DNA from: Streptomyces sp. JB150
Lineage (GTDB): Bacteria > Actinomycetota > Actinomycetes > Streptomycetales > Streptomycetaceae
Assembly (NCBI RefSeq): GCF_011193355.1
Contig: NZ_CP049780.1
Coordinates: 2,600,252-2,664,251 of the forward strand
Direction: 5' to 3'
DNA: 64,000 nucleotides
The notes under the pieces were generated by a model. The model saw nothing but the letters and a program-made list of their open reading frames with translations, was not told the DNA's origin and did not search any database. Numbering within the stretch: the stretch's first letter is position 1; every line of letters starts with the position of its first letter. Positions 1 to 9,816 of the stretch are shown piece by piece. The position numbers and the translations under genes were made by a program.

Positions 1-1167
<1,167 letters not shown>

Positions 1168-1432
1168 GAGAAACCGTCCGGCAGCTTGAATCTGGCAGTG
1201 GGCAGATACAGCCCATCTTGCCTGACGGCTACCCCCTGGGGGAAACCCGTATGGAGGGGGGCGTCTGACCTGCAAATTCGCCGATGCGGCTCGGGCTCCA
1301 CGGTCACTGCGGGGCGTCCTCGATCAGTCTCTGGCGCCCTCGCTGATCAGGAGCTGGCGCCTTCGCTCAACCGCGGGACGGGCCCGGCTGAGCGGGCGAA
1401 ACGCGTCGCCTTCGTTGTCCGTGCCTGCCGCT

Positions 1433-2286
1433 ATGGTGCGCCCGCCATCACGGGTGACGTTTCGGGGAGGGGCTTCGGGAGCCAAGACGGGACTGCTGGT
1501 GTACGCCGACGGCGACGTGCCGGCCATGCTGCGCCGAGCGGGGGCGGCGGACTTCGACCGGACGGCAGCCATGATCAGGCGGCTCTGTCCGGGCTCCGAG
1601 ATCGAGGCGTGCGACGGCTCGAGCCTCGGGGACGGGGTGTACCCGCCGAAGGGCACGGTTTACGCGGCCAGCTGGCCGGGCGTGGAGCTCGTCGGCGATC
1701 AGGACGTGATGATCGATGCCCCCTCCAGCCTTCCGGGACACCTCGTGGCGGCAAGCGCCGGCCGGCGCCTCCTCCTGCACGCCATGCACAGCGTCGTCGA
1801 CTGGCTGGCGTTCGCCGTGTGGGAGGACGGTCGTCTCGTCCGGTCCCTGAGCCTGTCTCCGGACAGCGGCATCATCGAGAACATCGGCGAACCGCTCCCC
1901 TTCGAGCTGCCCTACTGGGCCGGAGACGGCCCGGCCGACGTCATTCCCTGGCCGGACGAGGACGAAGAGCCGTACCCGCTGCCGTTCCACCCCCTGGACT
2001 TGGGCGAAGGCGCACTGCGAGCGCTCTGCGGCTTCGTCCAGGAGGGCCGTCCCGAGCCGGAGGACGTCGACGCGAACAGCATCCGACTGCACGGCTTCCA
2101 TGTGCGGGGCCCGCGGCGGACCGACCCCGCAGAGCACGAAGCGCAGGTGCGAAGGGCCGTGGAAGCCATGAGCCCGCCACGGGTGTACACGTTCGCTCCC
2201 GACGGCTCGCTGATCGAGCGCGACGGTCTTCAGCACCTGGACACGCTTCGTGGGCTGACCGGCCGGAGACGAGCTGGAGACACTGA
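1433..2286 (+). CDS. DUF6928-type protein of unknown function; stop codon missing in frame
   Basis: Unknown function. The N-terminal GAKTGLLVYADGDVP pattern followed by a roughly 250-residue acidic globular sequence resembles the actinobacterial DUF6928 family, from memory. No signal peptide or membrane segment. The start is uncertain: ATG at 1433 or a GTG a few codons later. The frame does not close where the family-like sequence ends (about 2250); it stays open to 4006, running antisense through the whole LAXTG gene. The other two frames stop at 2258 and 2286, so a single indel near the 3' end would give a normal C-terminus. I give 2286 as a practical boundary. Either the sequence or the gene is frameshifted, or the extension is real but unlikely. 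Confidence 0.55.
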
Positions 2287-2478
2287 CACTCCGGCCGCGC
2301 GGTCACCTCATGCCGGCCATCCCGGCCGTCGAGGGGTTGGCCTGCCGGTTTCCCGAGGACGCCGGACCGCGTGCCCGCGCGCACGCTGTGAGACGATGTC
2401 ACCTCGGGCGGGCACGGCCTCGTACCGCCATGACCGGCCGTGCCAACGCGTGCCGGTCCCGTCCGACCAGTGGCGGAC

Positions 2479-2495
2479 GAGGCCCCTCGGGCCTC
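2479..2495 (-). terminator. Hairpin after the LAXTG surface-protein gene
   Basis: Inverted repeat GAGGCCC-CTC-GGGCCTC lying just beyond the stop of the 2501-3916 gene. It is a short GC-rich stem without a U-tract, as is usual in Streptomyces. Confidence 0.5.
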
Positions 2496-2500
2496 TCCCG

Positions 2501-3916
2501 TCAGTCCTGAGCCTTGCGCTTGCGGACCAGCACCAGTGCCGCCCCACCGATCACCACCAGGCCGATGGCCACGCCGCCGATCAGCGGGGTGGTGCCGGAG
2601 CTGCCGGTCGCGGCGAGGTTGACGTCTTCCGTGGGGGCGCCGGCCGTGGCGGGGGTGGGTTCGGTGAGGGTCTGGGTGGAGACGCTGGTGTCCTCGGACT
2701 CTGCGGCCTGGGTGCGGCAGTCGAGGACACCGGTGAAGCGGTGTTCGAGGCCGGCGGGGCCGGTGATCGTGAAGTCGTAGGCCTGGTCCTCCTGGAGGGG
2801 CACCGTCACCGTGCGGGTCTCGCCCGCGGCGATGGTGTGTTCCATGCCCATCAGCTCGAAGGTGAACGGCGCGTCGCCCGTGTTCACGGCCGTGATGTCG
2901 ACGCCGCCCTCGGCGCAGTTCTCCGCCGCGGAGAGGGCCGGTACGGCACCGGCCTCCGCCCAGGTCGCGGTGGCCGTCGCGGACACGGTCGACTCGCTGG
3001 AACCGGCGAGGATCTGCGTCTGGCTGCGGCTTTCGGAGGCGAAGGCGCGGCCCACCGGCACGGTGGTGGAGGCCTGTACGGTCAGCTCGGTCGAGCCGTC
3101 CGCCGCGTCCGCGGGCACGTCGAAGAAGAGCTGGGTGCCGTCCTGCGCCGCGGTCACCGGCTTGCCGTCCTTCCCGACGACCCGTACGCCGCTGGTGGCG
3201 GCGTCGGCCGGCGGGGTCACCCGGACGCTGTCCGCGTTGGTGTTCACCGTGACCGGGCCGAGGAGCGCGCCGGGGCGGCCGGAGAGCGCGGGCGGGTCGA
3301 GGGTGAGGGAGGCCTCGGGCTCCGTGGTGTCGCGGGCGCTGTCCTGAAGGTAGTCCGCGAGCTTCTCGGCCTGCGGGTCGACGGCCTCGACGTCCACGCC
3401 GTCCGAGTAGCGCCAGATCGCGACCTGGGTGCCCGCCGCGGCGTCCTGCTCGCTGAGGCCGCCGCTCACACCGGCCTTGCGCGCGAGCGCCGCCAGGTCG
3501 TTGACCTGCGGGTAGGAGTTCTGCAGGATCCAGCGGATACGGCCCGCGTCCTCGTTCGCGCCGAGCGACGTGCCGCTCCACGGCGTCTCGTGGTACTTGG
3601 CGTCCTTCTGCGTGGGGTTGTGGATGTCGACGCAGTAGGTCTGCAGGGTGCCGCCGCCCTCGACGGACATCTCGAACAGCCCCGCCGACAGCTCCTGGTC
3701 GCCCGCGTCGCTGTGCACCACGGCGGGGCCGTACGTCTTCAGGCCGCCGATGGTGGCGGTCGCGCCACCCTGGGCCCGGCCCGCCGTCTCGTCGGCCGCG
3801 GCCCGTCCGGCGGTGGCCGTCAGGGTCGCCACGGTCAGTCCGGACACCAGCGTCGCGGCGGCGATACCGGCCGCCCCTCGCCCGCACACGGACCGTGCGG
3901 AGAACGAAGCAAACAC
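2501..3916 (-). CDS. Sortase-anchored surface protein with thioester (TQXA) domain
   Basis: Predicted cell-wall protein of 471 residues. The N-terminal export signal is about 1-41. The thioester-domain hallmarks TYCVDIHNP (Cys95) and TQVAIW (Gln164) are both present; in this family the Cys and Gln form an internal thioester that can bond covalently to a target surface. Beta-rich repeats follow, then LAATG at 434-438, a hydrophobic helix and the tail RKRKAQD. LAXTG is the class E sortase signal used in Streptomyces. I chose the GTG at 3916 because GAAGGGGA sits 6 nt upstream and the signal peptide begins there; upstream starts add 65 unlikely residues. No sortase gene is in the window. The ligand is unknown. 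Confidence 0.85.
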   Translation of the reverse strand: MFASFSARSVCGRGAAGIAAATLVSGLTVATLTATAGRAAADETAGRAQGGATATIGGLKTYGPAVVHSDAGDQELSAGLFEMSVEGGGTLQTYCVDIHNPTQKDAKYHETPWSGTSLGANEDAGRIRWILQNSYPQVNDLAALARKAGVSGGLSEQDAAAGTQVAIWRYSDGVDVEAVDPQAEKLADYLQDSARDTTEPEASLTLDPPALSGRPGALLGPVTVNTNADSVRVTPPADAATSGVRVVGKDGKPVTAAQDGTQLFFDVPADAADGSTELTVQASTTVPVGRAFASESRSQTQILAGSSESTVSATATATWAEAGAVPALSAAENCAEGGVDITAVNTGDAPFTFELMGMEHTIAAGETRTVTVPLQEDQAYDFTITGPAGLEHRFTGVLDCRTQAAESEDTSVSTQTLTEPTPATAGAPTEDVNLAATGSSGTTPLIGGVAIGLVVIGGAALVLVRKRKAQD

Positions 3917-4173
3917 AGAATTCCCCTTCGAGCAGGACCGGTTGACGTGGGGCGCGGTCCCGCCAGCAGAGTGGTCAAGCCCCAGGAGCCATGTCCGGCA
4001 TCCTAGGTAGGCGCGCGTACCGCCTTTCCCGGTGATCCCTTCAGAGCGGTGATCCGACTCGTAATCGTTATCGCGCGGACCGACTTGAGCTGGGCTTACC
4101 GACAAATCCACGGGGTGTTTCAGGCATTCGTCGATAAGCCAGCACTTCGGTCAGGTGGGGGCGTCACCTGACA

Positions 4174-4701
4174 TTACGTCACCAGCGCTGCTCGCGGCCG
4201 CTGTTGCCCGGCGACCGCGTCGGCGCTGGACGAATCGTCCGCCGGTGTCTCCCAGTCGGGCTCCGGGCGCGGTGACGAGGAGGTCGGCTCCCCCGCCGTA
4301 TCGGCCGGCCCCGCCGGTCCCGTCGCGCCCGCTGCTCCCTCCGCACGCCCCGTGCGGCGGAACGCCGCCGTGCCCCGTGCCAGATCGTGGCCGATCGCCA
4401 CGGCGTCGATGTCCGCCCAGGTGCGGCTCTGTCCCTCCCGCATGTCGGTGCGCACCTTGAGGCGGCCCTGCACCACCACCGGCTCCCCCAGGTTCAGCGA
4501 GGACATCACATTCGTGGCGAGCTGGCGGTTGGCCCACACGGTGAAGAAGTTGGTGTGGCCGTCCGTCCACGCGTTCTTCTCACGGTCCAGATAGCGCGCG
4601 GTCACCGCCAGCCGGAACCGCGCCGACGCTCCCGTCGGCGTCTCCCGGTAGACCGGCTGGGTCGCCACGTTCCCGACCGCGCAGATGATCGTCTCGTTCA
4701 T
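4174..4701 (-). CDS. ssbB: Single-stranded DNA-binding protein, SsbB-type paralogue
   Basis: 175-residue OB-fold protein starting MNETIICAVGN. It binds ssDNA as a tetramer. The OB fold covers about 1-110 (WANRQLATNV, GEPVVVQGRLKVRT, RTWADIDA), followed by a Pro/Ser/Ala-rich acidic tail. It lacks the DDDIPF-type tail tip of SsbA; it ends in AALVT. Streptomyces carry an essential SsbA beside rpsF and a second SsbB linked to sporulation-time chromosome segregation. The absence of rpsF/rpsR and the tail favour SsbB. A strong GAGGGAGGGG Shine-Dalgarno precedes the ATG. It is transcribed separately from the upstream GTPase gene, with hairpins in the 206-bp gap. Confidence 0.88.
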   Translation of the reverse strand: MNETIICAVGNVATQPVYRETPTGASARFRLAVTARYLDREKNAWTDGHTNFFTVWANRQLATNVMSSLNLGEPVVVQGRLKVRTDMREGQSRTWADIDAVAIGHDLARGTAAFRRTGRAEGAAGATGPAGPADTAGEPTSSSPRPEPDWETPADDSSSADAVAGQQRPRAALVT

Positions 4702-4752
4702 CGTCAGCCCCTCCCTCGTACGGGCCCTCCCGTACGCGGCGTCGTCTGGTCC

Positions 4753-4777
4753 GGCGACCGCGTCCGTCGCGGTCGCC
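4753..4777 (-). terminator. Hairpin between GTPase gene and ssbB
   Basis: Perfect 10-bp stem GGCGACCGCG / CGCGGTCGCC with loop TCCGT, in the gap after the GTPase gene. A second short palindrome (GTACGGG-CCCT-CCCGTAC, 4718-4735) lies directly upstream of the ssbB start. The first probably ends the GTPase transcript. The second is in the ssbB leader. Confidence 0.6.
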
Positions 4778-4907
4778 GCGCCCCCAGACTGCCCGCCTTC
4801 CGCCGGGCCCGCCGCGGCCTGTGGACCCGCCCCCGGGATGTGGAAAACCCCGCCACCCACACGGGTGACGGGGTATGCCCCGCCCCTCCCCCCTACATGC
4901 ACCACCT

Positions 4908-7121
4908 CTACGGCGCCCCCGCCCCGATGACCCTCCCGTACTGCTCCCGCACCTCCCGGTACCGCAGCAGCTCCGCCGCCACCGGATCCAGCACCCGGGC
5001 CCGCCCGCACCCGGCGGCCGCCTCCCGCAACCGCCGTTCCGCCTCCATCCCGTACCGCCGGGCAGGCCCCCGCGCCGCCAGCCGGCAGCTCCACTCCACC
5101 AGCGGCCCGCCGACGATCCCGGCCACCATCAGCAGCACCGGCACCCCGAGGTTCGGCGACATGACCCCGACGATCTGCCCGACCAGCCACAACCCGCCGA
5201 TGACCTGGAGGATCGTCATCGACGCCTGCGCGAGCACCGCCACCGGCCACCAGCCGGGCCGCGGCGGACGCCCCGCGGGCAGTGCGGTCCGCGCCGCCAG
5301 CTCGTCCAGCGCCTCGGGCAGTCCCTGCGCGCCCCGTACGGCCGCCTCCCGCACCGCCTGCGCCCAGGGCGCGGGCAGCCCGGCCGCCGCGCGGTCGGCC
5401 ACCGTCCGCACCGCCTGCTCGACCCGCTGCCGCGCGGTGGCCTCCTCGTCGGCCTGCGCCCGGACCGGCATACGACCCGTGGACGGTTCCCGCCGGCCGT
5501 GGCACCACCGCCACAGCCGCAGCCACGGCGTGCCGCACGCGCGGTTGGCGTTGCGCAGCCAGGCCCGCTCGGCGGCCTCCCCGGCGGCGGTGGCGCCCAC
5601 CGCGTCAGCGAGCCGCGCGGAGAACTCGTCCCGCGCCGCCTCGCTGAGCCCGGCGCGCCGGCCGGTGGCGTAGACGGGCCGCAGCCGCCACGCGGCGGCG
5701 TCCAGGTCGGCGGCGATACGCCGCGCGGGGGCGGCGCGCTCGGCGACGAACTGGCCGAGCGCCTCGCGCAGTTCACCGACGCCGTCCCCGGTCAGCGCGG
5801 ACAGCGCCAGCACGGTCGCGCCGGGCTCGCCGTACTCCCCGAGGGCGATGCCGTCCTCGTCGAGCAGCCGCCGCAGGTCGTCGAGGACCTGCTCGGCGGC
5901 CTCACCGGGCAGCCGGTCGATCTGGTTCAGGACGACGAACATGATCTCGGCGTGCCCGGCCATGGGCCGCAGATAGCGCTCGTGCAGCACGGCGTCGGCG
6001 TACTTCTCCGGGTCCACGACCCAGATCACCGCGTCGACCAGGGCGAGCACCCGGTCCGCCTGCTCGCGGTGGCGCACGGCCGCCGAGTCAAGGTCGGGCA
6101 GGTCCACCAGGACCAGCCCGCGCAGCTGCCCGTCGACGTCCGCGTGCTGCGCGGGGCGGCGGCGCAGCCGGGGCGGGATGCCCAGCCGGTCGATGAGGGG
6201 CGCCGCCCCGTCGCTCCAGCTGCACGCGATGGGCGACGACGTGGTGGGGCGCCGTACGCCGGTCTCCGAGATGGTCACTCCGGCCAGCGTGTTGAACAGC
6301 TGTGACTTGCCGCTGCCGGTCGCGCCCGCGAGGGCGACGACGGTGTGCTGCCCGGACAGCCGGCGCCGCGCGGCCGCCTCGTCGAGCACGCGGCCCGCCT
6401 CGGCGAGCGTCCGGCTGTCGAGCCGGGTGCGGGAGAGCCCCACGAGTTCCCGCAGCGCGTCCAGCCGCGACCGCAGTCGCCCGTCGAACACCGGCGTGGG
6501 CGGCTCGCCGTGCGCCCCGCCCAGCCCGCCGATGCGGGTCTCGGACACGGTGACCGGCTCGGCCGTGACGGCCCCTTCGGTGACCCGCCGCGCGATCAGC
6601 CCGTCGTCCCAGGCGATGCCGGACTCCGGACGGCCGGTACGAGCCCCAGGGGCACCGCCGCCCTTCCCACGCGTGCCGCCCTTCCCCGCGCGGCCGTTCC
6701 CCTCTCGGTCCTCCCCTCCGCCGTCCTTGCCTCCGCCGTCCTTTTCTCCGACGCCTTTCTCCCCGCCACGCGTGTCCCCCGCCATGCCGCCCGTCCCGCT
6801 CCCCTTCGCACCGCGCCCTTCGACATCGCCCTCCACGCGGGATCCGCCCTTCCCATCGCCCTCCACACAGGAGGTGCCTTTCCCGTCGTCCTCCGCGCGA
6901 GCGGCGCCCGTCTCCTCACTCTCCGCGCGCACACCTGCCTCCCCTGGCTCCCGGCCCTCGCCGGCGGCCTGCTCCTCCGTAGCGCGTCGCTCGGTGTGAC
7001 GGGAGTTACCAGCGTGAGCGGAGTGACTGGCGTGACCTGAGTGGCCCACGCACCCCTCACGGTCCGAGCGACCCCCCTGATCAGCGTGCTCGGTGTGGTC
7101 CTGGTCCGTGACGGCGGTCAC
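4908..7121 (-). CDS. Membrane-associated dynamin/YfjP-like GTPase with long low-complexity N-terminus
   Basis: 737 residues. Residues 1-165 are a Gly/Glu/Lys/Asp-rich low-complexity stretch. The G domain follows: G1 GATGSGKS at 266-273, a G3-like DLPDLDS and G4 NQID. After a helical region there is a hydrophobic pair near 620-680 (WWPVAVLAQASM..., GVPVLLMVAGIVGG) that probably inserts in the membrane. GTPases of this YfjP/Era-like architecture occur in Streptomyces as adjacent pairs. The upstream partner at 7125-8732 ends 3 bp before this ORF begins, so they are co-transcribed. The two could hetero-oligomerise like tandem bacterial dynamins; that is inference. The exact start is unsure because the N-terminus is so unconserved. 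Confidence 0.75.
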   Translation of the reverse strand: MTAVTDQDHTEHADQGGRSDREGCVGHSGHASHSAHAGNSRHTERRATEEQAAGEGREPGEAGVRAESEETGAARAEDDGKGTSCVEGDGKGGSRVEGDVEGRGAKGSGTGGMAGDTRGGEKGVGEKDGGGKDGGGEDREGNGRAGKGGTRGKGGGAPGARTGRPESGIAWDDGLIARRVTEGAVTAEPVTVSETRIGGLGGAHGEPPTPVFDGRLRSRLDALRELVGLSRTRLDSRTLAEAGRVLDEAAARRRLSGQHTVVALAGATGSGKSQLFNTLAGVTISETGVRRPTTSSPIACSWSDGAAPLIDRLGIPPRLRRRPAQHADVDGQLRGLVLVDLPDLDSAAVRHREQADRVLALVDAVIWVVDPEKYADAVLHERYLRPMAGHAEIMFVVLNQIDRLPGEAAEQVLDDLRRLLDEDGIALGEYGEPGATVLALSALTGDGVGELREALGQFVAERAAPARRIAADLDAAAWRLRPVYATGRRAGLSEAARDEFSARLADAVGATAAGEAAERAWLRNANRACGTPWLRLWRWCHGRREPSTGRMPVRAQADEEATARQRVEQAVRTVADRAAAGLPAPWAQAVREAAVRGAQGLPEALDELAARTALPAGRPPRPGWWPVAVLAQASMTILQVIGGLWLVGQIVGVMSPNLGVPVLLMVAGIVGGPLVEWSCRLAARGPARRYGMEAERRLREAAAGCGRARVLDPVAAELLRYREVREQYGRVIGAGAP

Positions 7122-7124
7122 CGG

Positions 7125-8732
7125 TCACCTCTCCTTCTGCAGTACGGACAGCGCGGCGATGAGTTCGGCCTGCGGCTCGGGGTGGACGTCGAGGGCGTCG
7201 AGCGGGGCGAGACGGCGTTCGCGCTCGGCGTGGATCACGCGGTCCAGGTACTCGGCGAGCAGCCGCCCGCCCCGGTCCCGCAGTCGCAGCGCCCCGTGCG
7301 CACCGATCCGCTCGGCCAGGCCCTCGCCCGCCGACCGGGCCCGGCGGCCGCCGAGCAGCGCGGTGGCGACGAGGGCGGCGACCACCTCGGGGTCGGGCGC
7401 GGGGGTGCGGTCGAGCTCGCGCACCTCCTCCTCGGCGTACTCCTCCAGCTCGCGCCGCCACCGCCGTACGGCCATCCCGATCCGGTGTTCGGCGCAGTCC
7501 GGCCCGGTGTCGGGGTCGGCGAGTTCGGGGGCGCCCGCGGCGGGTTCGCGCCGCCAGGCGTCGTGGACACGCTCGTCGGCGGCGGTGACGGCGCACAGCA
7601 GCAGGTCGCCGAGGCTGTCCACGAGCGCGTCCAGCAGTTCCCCGGCGGTGCAGTCGAGCGGGAAGGCACGCCACCGCTTGAGGGCGTTGCCGGCGAGTAC
7701 GGCCCCGGACTGGAGGCGGCTGCGCACGCGCGCGTGCTCGCTGTCGTAGGCGGTGTCGACGGCGGAGGTGAGGCGCAGGGCGGCGGAGTACTGGGCGGCG
7801 GCGGCGCTGGCCAGCTCGGGCATCCGGGACTTCAGGGAGTCGAGGACGCCGTACGCGGTGCGGGCCATGGCGTGCTGGCGGGCGGCGGGGTCCTGGGCCT
7901 GGTGGACGAGCCAGGTGCGCAGCGGTGCGACGGCGGTGGCGGGCAGCAGTCCGCCGCCCCAGGCGGACTCGGGCAGCTCGGGCACGGTGAACCGGGGCAC
8001 GTGGCCGAGGCCGGCCTTGGTGAGCAGGGCGCCGTACTGCCGGGAGACCTCGGAGACCACCTGGTGGGGCACTCGGTCGAGCACGGTGACCAGCGTCACC
8101 TGGTACTCCTTGGCGGTGCGCAGCAGATGCCAGGGGACGGCGTCGGCGTAGCGGGCCGCCGTGGTGACCATGACCCAGACGTCCGCGGCGCAGAGCAGCT
8201 CGGCGGCGAGGACGCGGTTGTCGGCGACGAGGGAGTCGATGTCGGGCGCGTCGAGCAGGGCGAGGCCGGGCGGCAGGGTCTCGGCGGTCTCGATGCGCAG
8301 TACGCGCGCGGGGTTCTCGCCGGGGAGCAGCAGGTCGTCGCTCGCCTCCTGCTGGGGTACCCACACGCGCGTGAGGTCGGGCAGCACCCGCATGCCGCTG
8401 AACCAGTGATGGTCCTCCGGGTGGCAGACCAGCACGGGCGTCCGTGTCGTCGGCCGCAGCACACCCGCCTCGCTGACCCGCCGCCCCACGAGCGAGTTGA
8501 CGAGCGTCGACTTCCCGGCCCCGGTGGATCCCCCGACGACGGCGAGCAGCGGTGCTTCCGGCTGTCTCAACCGGGGCACCAGGTAGTCGTCGAGCTGGGC
8601 GAGCAGTTCGTCGCGGTTGGCACGCGCGCGTGGGGCCCCCGCCAGGGGCAGCGGGAAGCGTGCGGCGGCGACGCGGTCGCGCAGCGCGGAGAGTGCGTCG
8701 AGCAGCTGAGGCCGTACGTCCAAGGTCACCAC
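7125..8732 (-). CDS. Dynamin-like GTPase, first gene of a GTPase pair
   Basis: 535 residues. The N-terminal G domain has G1 [10 protein letters not shown] at 67-76 and a G3-like DAPDIDS; the G4 region reads VLDRVP rather than a clean NKxD. A long helical C-terminus follows with no clear transmembrane segment, so its partner at 4908-7121 would supply the membrane anchor. I chose the GTG giving [11 protein letters not shown] at 8732. No Shine-Dalgarno precedes it, but TAAAAT lies about 17 nt upstream, so the message may be nearly leaderless. An ATG at 8771 is the alternative. Function not known; a role in membrane remodelling or cell division is inferred from architecture only. Confidence 0.75.
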   Translation of the reverse strand: MVTLDVRPQLLDALSALRDRVAAARFPLPLAGAPRARANRDELLAQLDDYLVPRLRQPEAPLLAVVGGSTGAGKSTLVNSLVGRRVSEAGVLRPTTRTPVLVCHPEDHHWFSGMRVLPDLTRVWVPQQEASDDLLLPGENPARVLRIETAETLPPGLALLDAPDIDSLVADNRVLAAELLCAADVWVMVTTAARYADAVPWHLLRTAKEYQVTLVTVLDRVPHQVVSEVSRQYGALLTKAGLGHVPRFTVPELPESAWGGGLLPATAVAPLRTWLVHQAQDPAARQHAMARTAYGVLDSLKSRMPELASAAAAQYSAALRLTSAVDTAYDSEHARVRSRLQSGAVLAGNALKRWRAFPLDCTAGELLDALVDSLGDLLLCAVTAADERVHDAWRREPAAGAPELADPDTGPDCAEHRIGMAVRRWRRELEEYAEEEVRELDRTPAPDPEVVAALVATALLGGRRARSAGEGLAERIGAHGALRLRDRGGRLLAEYLDRVIHAERERRLAPLDALDVHPEPQAELIAALSVLQKER

Positions 8733-9053
8733 ATGCGAAGAATGCCCAATTTTATGGGATTTCTGAAGCATATGAGCATGTCTGCGCGCCGACAGGACAC
8801 AAGGGACGGAAGGGACGACCGGGACAGGACGGCAGCGCAGGCATAACGAGTGCACAACACCCGGTGCGCGAGGCGTCAAAAGCGCTGCACGATTCGTACC
8901 TGCCTGCGATTATCAGGACCGCTTCACCGAACCTCCACATCGAGCCACGGAGGCGAAGCAACAGGGTCAAGGATCCGGGAGCCCTATCCTTGTCCCCGGC
9001 AACGTCACGGATCAGCCCACACCCGGGCACCACGACAGAGGCCACCACACCCG
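8733..9053. other. Intergenic region between the GTPase pair and tRNA-Arg
   Basis: About 320 bp, no convincing gene. The left end carries a TAAAAT -10-like element for the leftward GTPase genes. The right end has CCCTATCCTTG, a possible -10 for the rightward tRNA. Six-frame openings here have poor codon bias. Confidence 0.5.
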
Positions 9054-9129
9054 GCCCCCGTAGCTCAGTGGATAGAGCAGGCGCCTTCTAAGCGCTTGGC
9101 CGCAGGTTCGAGTCCTGCCGGGGGCGCCA
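9054..9129 (+). tRNA. tRNA-Arg (anticodon TCT)
   Basis: Cloverleaf checked by eye: acceptor GCCCCCG (9054-9060) pairs with CGGGGGC (9119-9125); D arm GCTC/GAGC; anticodon stem GGCGC/GCGCT with one G-U pair and loop CTTCTAA, anticodon TCT at 9087-9089; T arm GCAGG/CCTGC with loop TTCGAGT; encoded CCA at 9127-9129. It reads AGA/AGG-type Arg codons, which are rare in this genome. No integrated element or duplicated 3' end is seen next to it. Confidence 0.97.
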
Positions 9130-9344
9130 GTCTCCACCCTCCGTCCGGGGGGGTTTTCGGCCGGTGCCGGTCGGTGGCGCTCGGCACACGCCAGCCCTGT
9201 GATCTCGTCGCCGCGCGCGCAGCGAGCCCAGCCGTGCGCCGCCACCGCCGTCGCCCGCCGTCCGGCTCAGCGATGCGCTTTTCGTACCCCCACGACGCCC
9301 ACCCGCGCGGCCTTGTTCAAGACGGGTGATCCCGGTCCGATCCG

Positions 9345-9372
9345 CGTGACCCGCCATGTTCCGCCGCGTTGA
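9345..9372 (+). promoter_or_regulatory. BldN-type promoter upstream of chpG-like chaplin
   Basis: CGTGAC (9345-9350), a 16-nt spacer, then CGTTGA (9367-9372). The published BldN sigma consensus is about CGTAAC-N16/17-CGTTGA and chaplins are known BldN targets. The match is one base off in the -35 and perfect in the -10. The predicted leader is about 50 nt, ending in a strong AAGGAGAA Shine-Dalgarno. Confidence 0.75.
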
Positions 9373-9429
9373 ACGGGGAGTGCGACGGCGCGACCGGCCG
9401 TCGCGTTCCCCGAATCTAAGGAGAACGAG

Positions 9430-9750
9430 ATGTCTCGCATCACAAAGGCAACCGGTGTTGCGCTGGGCACGGGCGCCATGGTCCTCAGCGGGGCGGGTCT
9501 GGCCATGGCCGACGCCGGCGCGAAGGGCGCTGCCGTCCACTCGCCGGGCGTGCTGTCGGGCAACCTCGTCCAGGTCCCGGTTCACGTGCCGGTCAATGTG
9601 TGCGGCAACACCGTCAACATCGTCGCCCTGCTGAACCCCGCCTTCGGCAACGCCTGCGCCAACATCGACGAGGACAAGGGCGAGAACAGCGACAAGAACG
9701 CGGCCAAGAAGAAGAACGCCGAGAAGAAGGACACCGGCTACGGCAGCTGA
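9430..9750 (+). CDS. chpG: Short chaplin with charged C-terminal tail (ChpG-like)
   Basis: Secreted amyloid-forming coat protein that lowers surface tension and makes aerial hyphae and spores hydrophobic. 106 residues: Sec signal about 1-28, then the chaplin domain SPGVLSGN...VPVNVCGNTVN...LNPAFGNAC, with Cys58 and Cys76 spaced as in the family. Residues 79-106 form an unusual Asp/Glu/Lys/Asn-rich hydrophilic tail, which plain short chaplins lack. Its position beside the melC tyrosinase genes matches chpG of S. coelicolor as I recall it. It has a BldN-like promoter and a bidirectional terminator shared with the convergent melC2. ChpG assignment rests on context; the chaplin call is secure. 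Confidence 0.9.
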   Translation: MSRITKATGVALGTGAMVLSGAGLAMADAGAKGAAVHSPGVLSGNLVQVPVHVPVNVCGNTVNIVALLNPAFGNACANIDEDKGENSDKNAAKKKNAEKKDTGYGS

Positions 9751-9761
9751 CGCGTCCATGG

Positions 9762-9795
9762 CAGAGCCCCGGCACCCCCGAGCGCCGGGGCTCTG
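9762..9795. terminator. Bidirectional terminator between chaplin and melC2
   Basis: Perfect 12-bp stem CAGAGCCCCGGC / GCCGGGGCTCTG between two convergent genes. Confidence 0.8.
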
Positions 9796-9816
9796 GCGCG
9801 TCCGCGCCGCACCGGA

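Noticed and set aside
1941..3887. 648-codon open frame on the minus strand
   Set aside because: Arg/Gly/Pro-rich out-of-frame reading of the LAXTG gene; the correct frame has a signal peptide and anchor.
8752..9048. 98-codon minus-strand frame before the tRNA
   Set aside because: Poor third-position bias and no Shine-Dalgarno; the cysteine-rich composition is typical of a chance frame.
9054..9129. tRNA-Arg as an integration site
   Set aside because: No integrase or duplicated tRNA 3' end nearby; flanks are core chromosomal genes.
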